Source: Chrysogorgia sp. JL179-B06
Lineage: Eukaryota > Cnidaria > Anthozoa > Scleralcyonacea > Chrysogorgiidae
Reading direction: 5' to 3'
NCBI GenBank assembly: GCA_035772405.1
Contig: JAYKKM010000306.1
Location: 124,001 to 188,000 of the forward strand
DNA length: 64,000 bases
A program made the position numbers and the translations under genes. Shown here one piece after another: positions 59,994 through 64,000 of this stretch. The number at the start of each line of letters is the position of its first letter. The first letter of the stretch is position 1. The notes beneath the pieces are model-generated. The model saw nothing but the letters and a program-made list of their open reading frames with translations, searched no databases and had not been told where the DNA came from.

Positions 59994-62952
59994 GCCCTGT
60001 TTACATGAAGGGGATTGAGTGTTTCAAGTCAAATCTCCCATGTTTGGTGTTCAAGTCAAATCTCCCATGGATTGAGTGTTCAAGTCAAATCAACACGCTC
60101 CTTGTAGTCCGGCAGATAGATGTATAAAAACTTACGGTAGCATGGGACAATTCAATTTTGCCGTAAAACTATTGTTCGAAGACTAATTAACATATTTCTG
60201 AATGTTGGACGTGTTGATATTACTTGTAGTCCTCAGCCAACATCGTTTTTCTAGGCCGCTCTGGCTCGGTCATTGTGAATCAAAATGGCGGCGAAAAGAG
60301 GAGTGAGCCAGCGATTTTTTGTTCAACGTAGCCAACATTCCCTGTGTAACTTCAAGTAGCCCTACTTAATTTCGTTAATGAAACGCTTAATTACAGGGGG
60401 TCCAATTTCATGTTTTGAACAACAGTCGTTCTTTAATATAAAAATATTTTTAATAAAATAAGTGTATCTTGATTTCATGGTCTGTTTTATTCTATTTGTG
60501 TATTTTTTGGGTCGATTAGAAACGAATTCGTATGTTTTCGTTTTTCGTATTACCGCGGGTACCCAACCCTATGGGCTATACAGAATACGAAAACATGGAC
60601 ATGCAGAAAACGCTTCAAATTAACGCAAAAAAACACAAATAGAATATAAAACATACTCGGCAAAACATTTTTTTTCATATTAAACGTTTTGAAATATTAC
60701 GCAATTTGTGACGACGAATTCGGAAAAATACGAAATTAAAAAAAACCGGTCTCCACGAGGTTGCAAAATGAAACTATTTAAATATTATGATTACATATCT
60801 TATATCTGCGTCTTGCATGAACTGTATACAGTAGTTACATAAAACCAACTGACAAGAAGTAGACTGTAGTACAACCATTACTGAACCAGTTCATTTGAGC
60901 CTTTGTTGTTTGCCTATTGCTAGTCCAAATCATTATGATAGGTTTACTCTAGGTAGATACTTATCAATTAATTTTTCCATCCAATTAGAAAGAGAAATAT
61001 AATAAGCACCTGCCAAGATTTTACTGACGAGTTGGATGAGCAGCAGAACGATTCATCACGCAGTTCTATCTGCAGTTTATAGACGAGATGGATGAGCAGC
61101 AGAACATTTCATTAGGTAGTTTAATCAGTCTATAGGCGAGATGGATGAGCAGCAGAACTGTTCATCATGCAGTTCAATCAGTTTATAGATGAGATGGATG
61201 AGCAGCAGAACGGTTCATCACGCAGTTCAATCAGTTTATAGGCGAGATGGATAGCACCAGAACTGCATGTTCATACACGCAGTTCAATCAGTCTATAGAC
61301 GAGATGGATGAGCAGCAGAACTGTTCATCACGCAGTGCAAACAGTTAATAGACAAGATGGATGAGCAGCAGAACGGTTCATCCACGCAATAGCCAATCAG
61401 GACGAGATGGATGAGCAGCAGAACAGTTCATCACGCAGTTCAATCATGAGTTTATAGACGAGATGGATGAACAGCATTACAACTCATCACGCAATGAGGA
61501 AATCAGTGTGTCACTGTACCTTAATATACTATTGCTAAAAAATACATCGTTTAATTTGCGGCTAATAGCGCGTTTGTTTATTCATACCAGTTTGTATGAA
61601 TTTAAATCATTTTCATCCGGTGGGATGTTGGAGCTCCCCACCGATGTCCGTTAAGTACATCTTACGGCACCCTGATTTCTTGCATCCTTGTGATTCTCAT
61701 GACCAAAAACCACCAATATTGAATCTGGTGCTGGCTTCTGGCTAATGAGTCAGACACAGTGGCAGATGTTAATGATGAGTTAACAATGTTAGTAATAACT
61801 GACAGTAAAATTGGCAGACATTGTTTTCAAAATAGTAGATGGAATTTATTAAATATATAAAATATTTTTGTTTGTTTGGTTTTTCGCGGGATTCGTCATA
61901 CTGAGGAGAACCTAGTGTAGGCCTTGTTACGTCCGCAACGAAATCAACTTCGACCACCTTATTTTTCTCAAAAACGTCGTTATAAAAAATAGTTTTTTGT
62001 TCATATAGTGGTAATATATGTAGTAGGCTTTATCTTATAATGAAAGTGTAATTCGTTTTATAAGTAACATTAAGAATATATTGTTGTAAGAGCATTGAGA
62101 CTAATGCTCCTAATACGTCTTTATTATTATTATCCAAAATGCCATTTGTTCGAAACCAACCATGTCCGTCCGGTTGTCGAAAATTCAAGAGGTTCCGGTG
62201 GTTAAGATTACGATTAAGGTTACGATTAGGATTAAAGAACCGAAATTTCACGCAAGGTTTCTTTTCGAATGACATAATTCGACTTTATCGCTATTTTCTT
62301 AATATTTTCGTAAAAATAAACCCTCGTTTTCGCAAACCAGGTTGGCATTTTAATTACACTACTTGACGTCCTAAGCACGCGCTGGTCAAAACACCGAGGG
62401 CTCACCTTTTTTCGTCAACAATTCGTATACAGAGGCCACGGAAAATGCTGTTGGATTAATTAACTCAAGTAATATCAGCGTGTCCAACATTCAGAAATCG
62501 GTTAATTATGTTTTAAACCACAGTTCTACGATAAAAATTGAATTGGGTCCCAAGCTACCGTAAGTATTTACCTATTTTGGTACGTCTATCTGCCTGACTA
62601 TTGTGTTTACATGAAGAAGATTTAAAAGTTTTCGATCTGATCGAAACGGATGGAATGAAGTCAAACCACGTAGTTGAGTGGATTGACTTGAGATTCAAGC
62701 AAGGATCGACTTGAATGTTGCCAATCTGATTGATGTAAACACGGTTTGACTTGAAAATGACTTGATACGCCTGCGTAAAATTTACGCATGCGCATCCTGA
62801 ATACGTATGCGCGTATTCAGGCATCAAAAACTACGCATGGGCGGTTTGAGGCCTGCTGCCAAACGGATTCATGTAAACATGTGCCCGGATTGAATTCATC
62901 CGCGTTTTTCGATCCGATTGGACTGTCCAATCCGCTTCATGTAAACAGGGCC
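59993..62952. mobile_element. Element A copy 4 (2.96 kb)
   Basis: Two private deletions: ~30 bp at 60872 (GTAGTACAACCATTACTG) and ~22 bp at 62188 (AAATTCAAGAGGTTCCGG). The tiny ATG frame at 60285 is closed early by an extra base near 60349. Ends and inner inverted blocks are preserved. Confidence 0.75.
61027..61495. repeat. ~53 bp tandem repeat in element A, copy 4
   Basis: Same monomer order as in unit 1; one monomer has lost two bases (GATGGATAGCACCAG at ~61246). Confidence 0.9.
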
Positions 62953-64000
62953 TCAGTTAATAGTCTTAGTACAACATACGAATGGGTGTATAAATGTGAC
63001 AATGGGAAGATTACAACGTTAAATAAAAGCAACTAGTTATCTTGTCCAATATAAAATAGGGTAATATGATAGTTATACTAAATAAAACAAAAGTTAATAG
63101 AACAATACATTGAAACTACGATAAACATCGAGTATATTTACAGTTAAAATAGGAATCTGCTAGGTTTAATTTCAATAAATGACTACGAAATAAATTAATA
63201 GAGTTAACCTTTCTTAAATAAGGGGACGTTGATTCGACAGGCTGGTAGAGACTTTGATAAGGTTGTTCAATTTTACCAGTATGTCCCCTAAAATTATAAG
63301 GCATAGTATGTTCGGTTAAAAAATCATGTATGAGGGGCCATAAGACTTTATACACTTGTACAGTAGAACCAATGACTGAGCTCTTCTCCTTTGAAGGGCT
63401 GAGCCCCCCCCCCCCCCCCCAAATCAGGACAAGCGTTGCTATATTTAAAGTGCCCATAACCTCACAATGTTTTATTATCTTGTTTGGAAGAACTTTTAAA
63501 ATGATAAAGTAACGTCTTTTGAAGATTTTCGTTTATTCGCTTTCTGTTTGAGATATATCAGTTTGTTTGATATGCAAATGTCTGGAATTTCGTCATACAT
63601 GCATAATGACTTATTGGAGAAATGTGTATCTCTCTTTCATTCTCGAACGAAATCCTTTAAAATCAAGAAGTTTGGTGTTGTGAGAGAAACGCACACACGT
63701 GTTATTAGAATAGGATAGAAACTTTATTTAAAGAGGGTTACACTAAATAGTACAAAGTACTAACAAACTTGTGGCCCTCGAAAATTGTTTGAAAATTAAA
63801 ATGTATATATATATATATATATGTAAAAAAGTATAAAAATATAAAATTAATGACTAAATTACATGATAATATTAATATAATGATACAAGGTGAAGTCCTA
63901 ATTACATGACAGTTGAAATACACTGTGTAAAGTTAAAAGTTAAAATCAGAAAAAGACGTGAATTGCTTAAATTCTTGTTGGTAATCACGAAAACACCTAT
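62953..64000. other. Unit 4 spacer, truncated by the window edge
   Basis: Poly-C tract of 17 C at 63404-63420, left arm of the inverted repeat from ~63485, (TA)n at ~63805. No confirmed gene. Confidence 0.6.

Larger units (their letters stand above)
59015..64000. other. Macrosatellite unit 4, cut by the window edge
   Basis: Starts like units 2 and 3. The window ends in the spacer, 4 kb after the TATA-like site, so the total number of units is not known. Confidence 0.93.

Overview
This is non-coding, repeat-dominated eukaryotic DNA, very probably from an animal. It carries APE-type non-LTR retrotransposons of the CR1/Jockey group, a PIF/Harbinger transposon with its Myb-like partner gene, and several non-autonomous TIR elements. 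There is no single-copy host gene, rRNA, tRNA or CRISPR array that I can support. The protein style of the LINEs and of the HARBI1-like transposase recalls marine invertebrates, most likely a cnidarian. That taxon is an inference from remembered family resemblance, not shown by the sequence.

Layout. (1) 1-17200 is an AT-rich minisatellite of 44-47 bp monomers with higher-order structure; two adjacent copies of a ~3.4 kb block lie at 6290-9685 and 9686-13087. (2) A 1434 bp TIR element (17201-18634) with a perfect 9 bp target duplication sits inside this minisatellite, which resumes for ~136 bp after it. (3) From 18771 to the window end there is a tandem array of a ~10.9 kb macrosatellite unit: units 1-3 are complete (starts 18771, 29850, 48151) and unit 4 (59015) is cut by the window edge.

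Each macrosatellite unit has the same order. First comes a 0.7-1.0 kb array of a 26 bp monomer carrying the perfect palindrome CTGCGCATGCGCAG, which contains the NRF-1 consensus. A TATA-like TATATAAG follows, then a ~3.0 kb non-autonomous DNA transposon with long inverted ends (element A) holding a 53 bp tandem repeat. Next is a ~1.55 kb spacer with a poly-C tract and a 163 bp inverted repeat. Last is a minus-strand LINE (LINE-B) split by a plus-strand LINE (LINE-A). Unit 2 alone has two further insertions: a 3749 bp PIF/Harbinger element (30863-34611, ATT target duplication) and a 3632 bp TTAA-flanked element (42744-46375). Subtracting these returns unit 2 to ~10.91 kb, so they landed after, or independently of, amplification of the unit.

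Reading-frame breaks in the LINEs fall in two classes: breaks shared by all units (true decay of the founder) and breaks private to one unit, mostly single-base insertions. The private ones look at least partly like residual long-read consensus errors, so copy-specific frameshifts should not be over-interpreted. The most interesting feature is the repeated promoter-like module, dozens of NRF-1-type palindromes ending in a TATA box, embedded in every unit of a macrosatellite.
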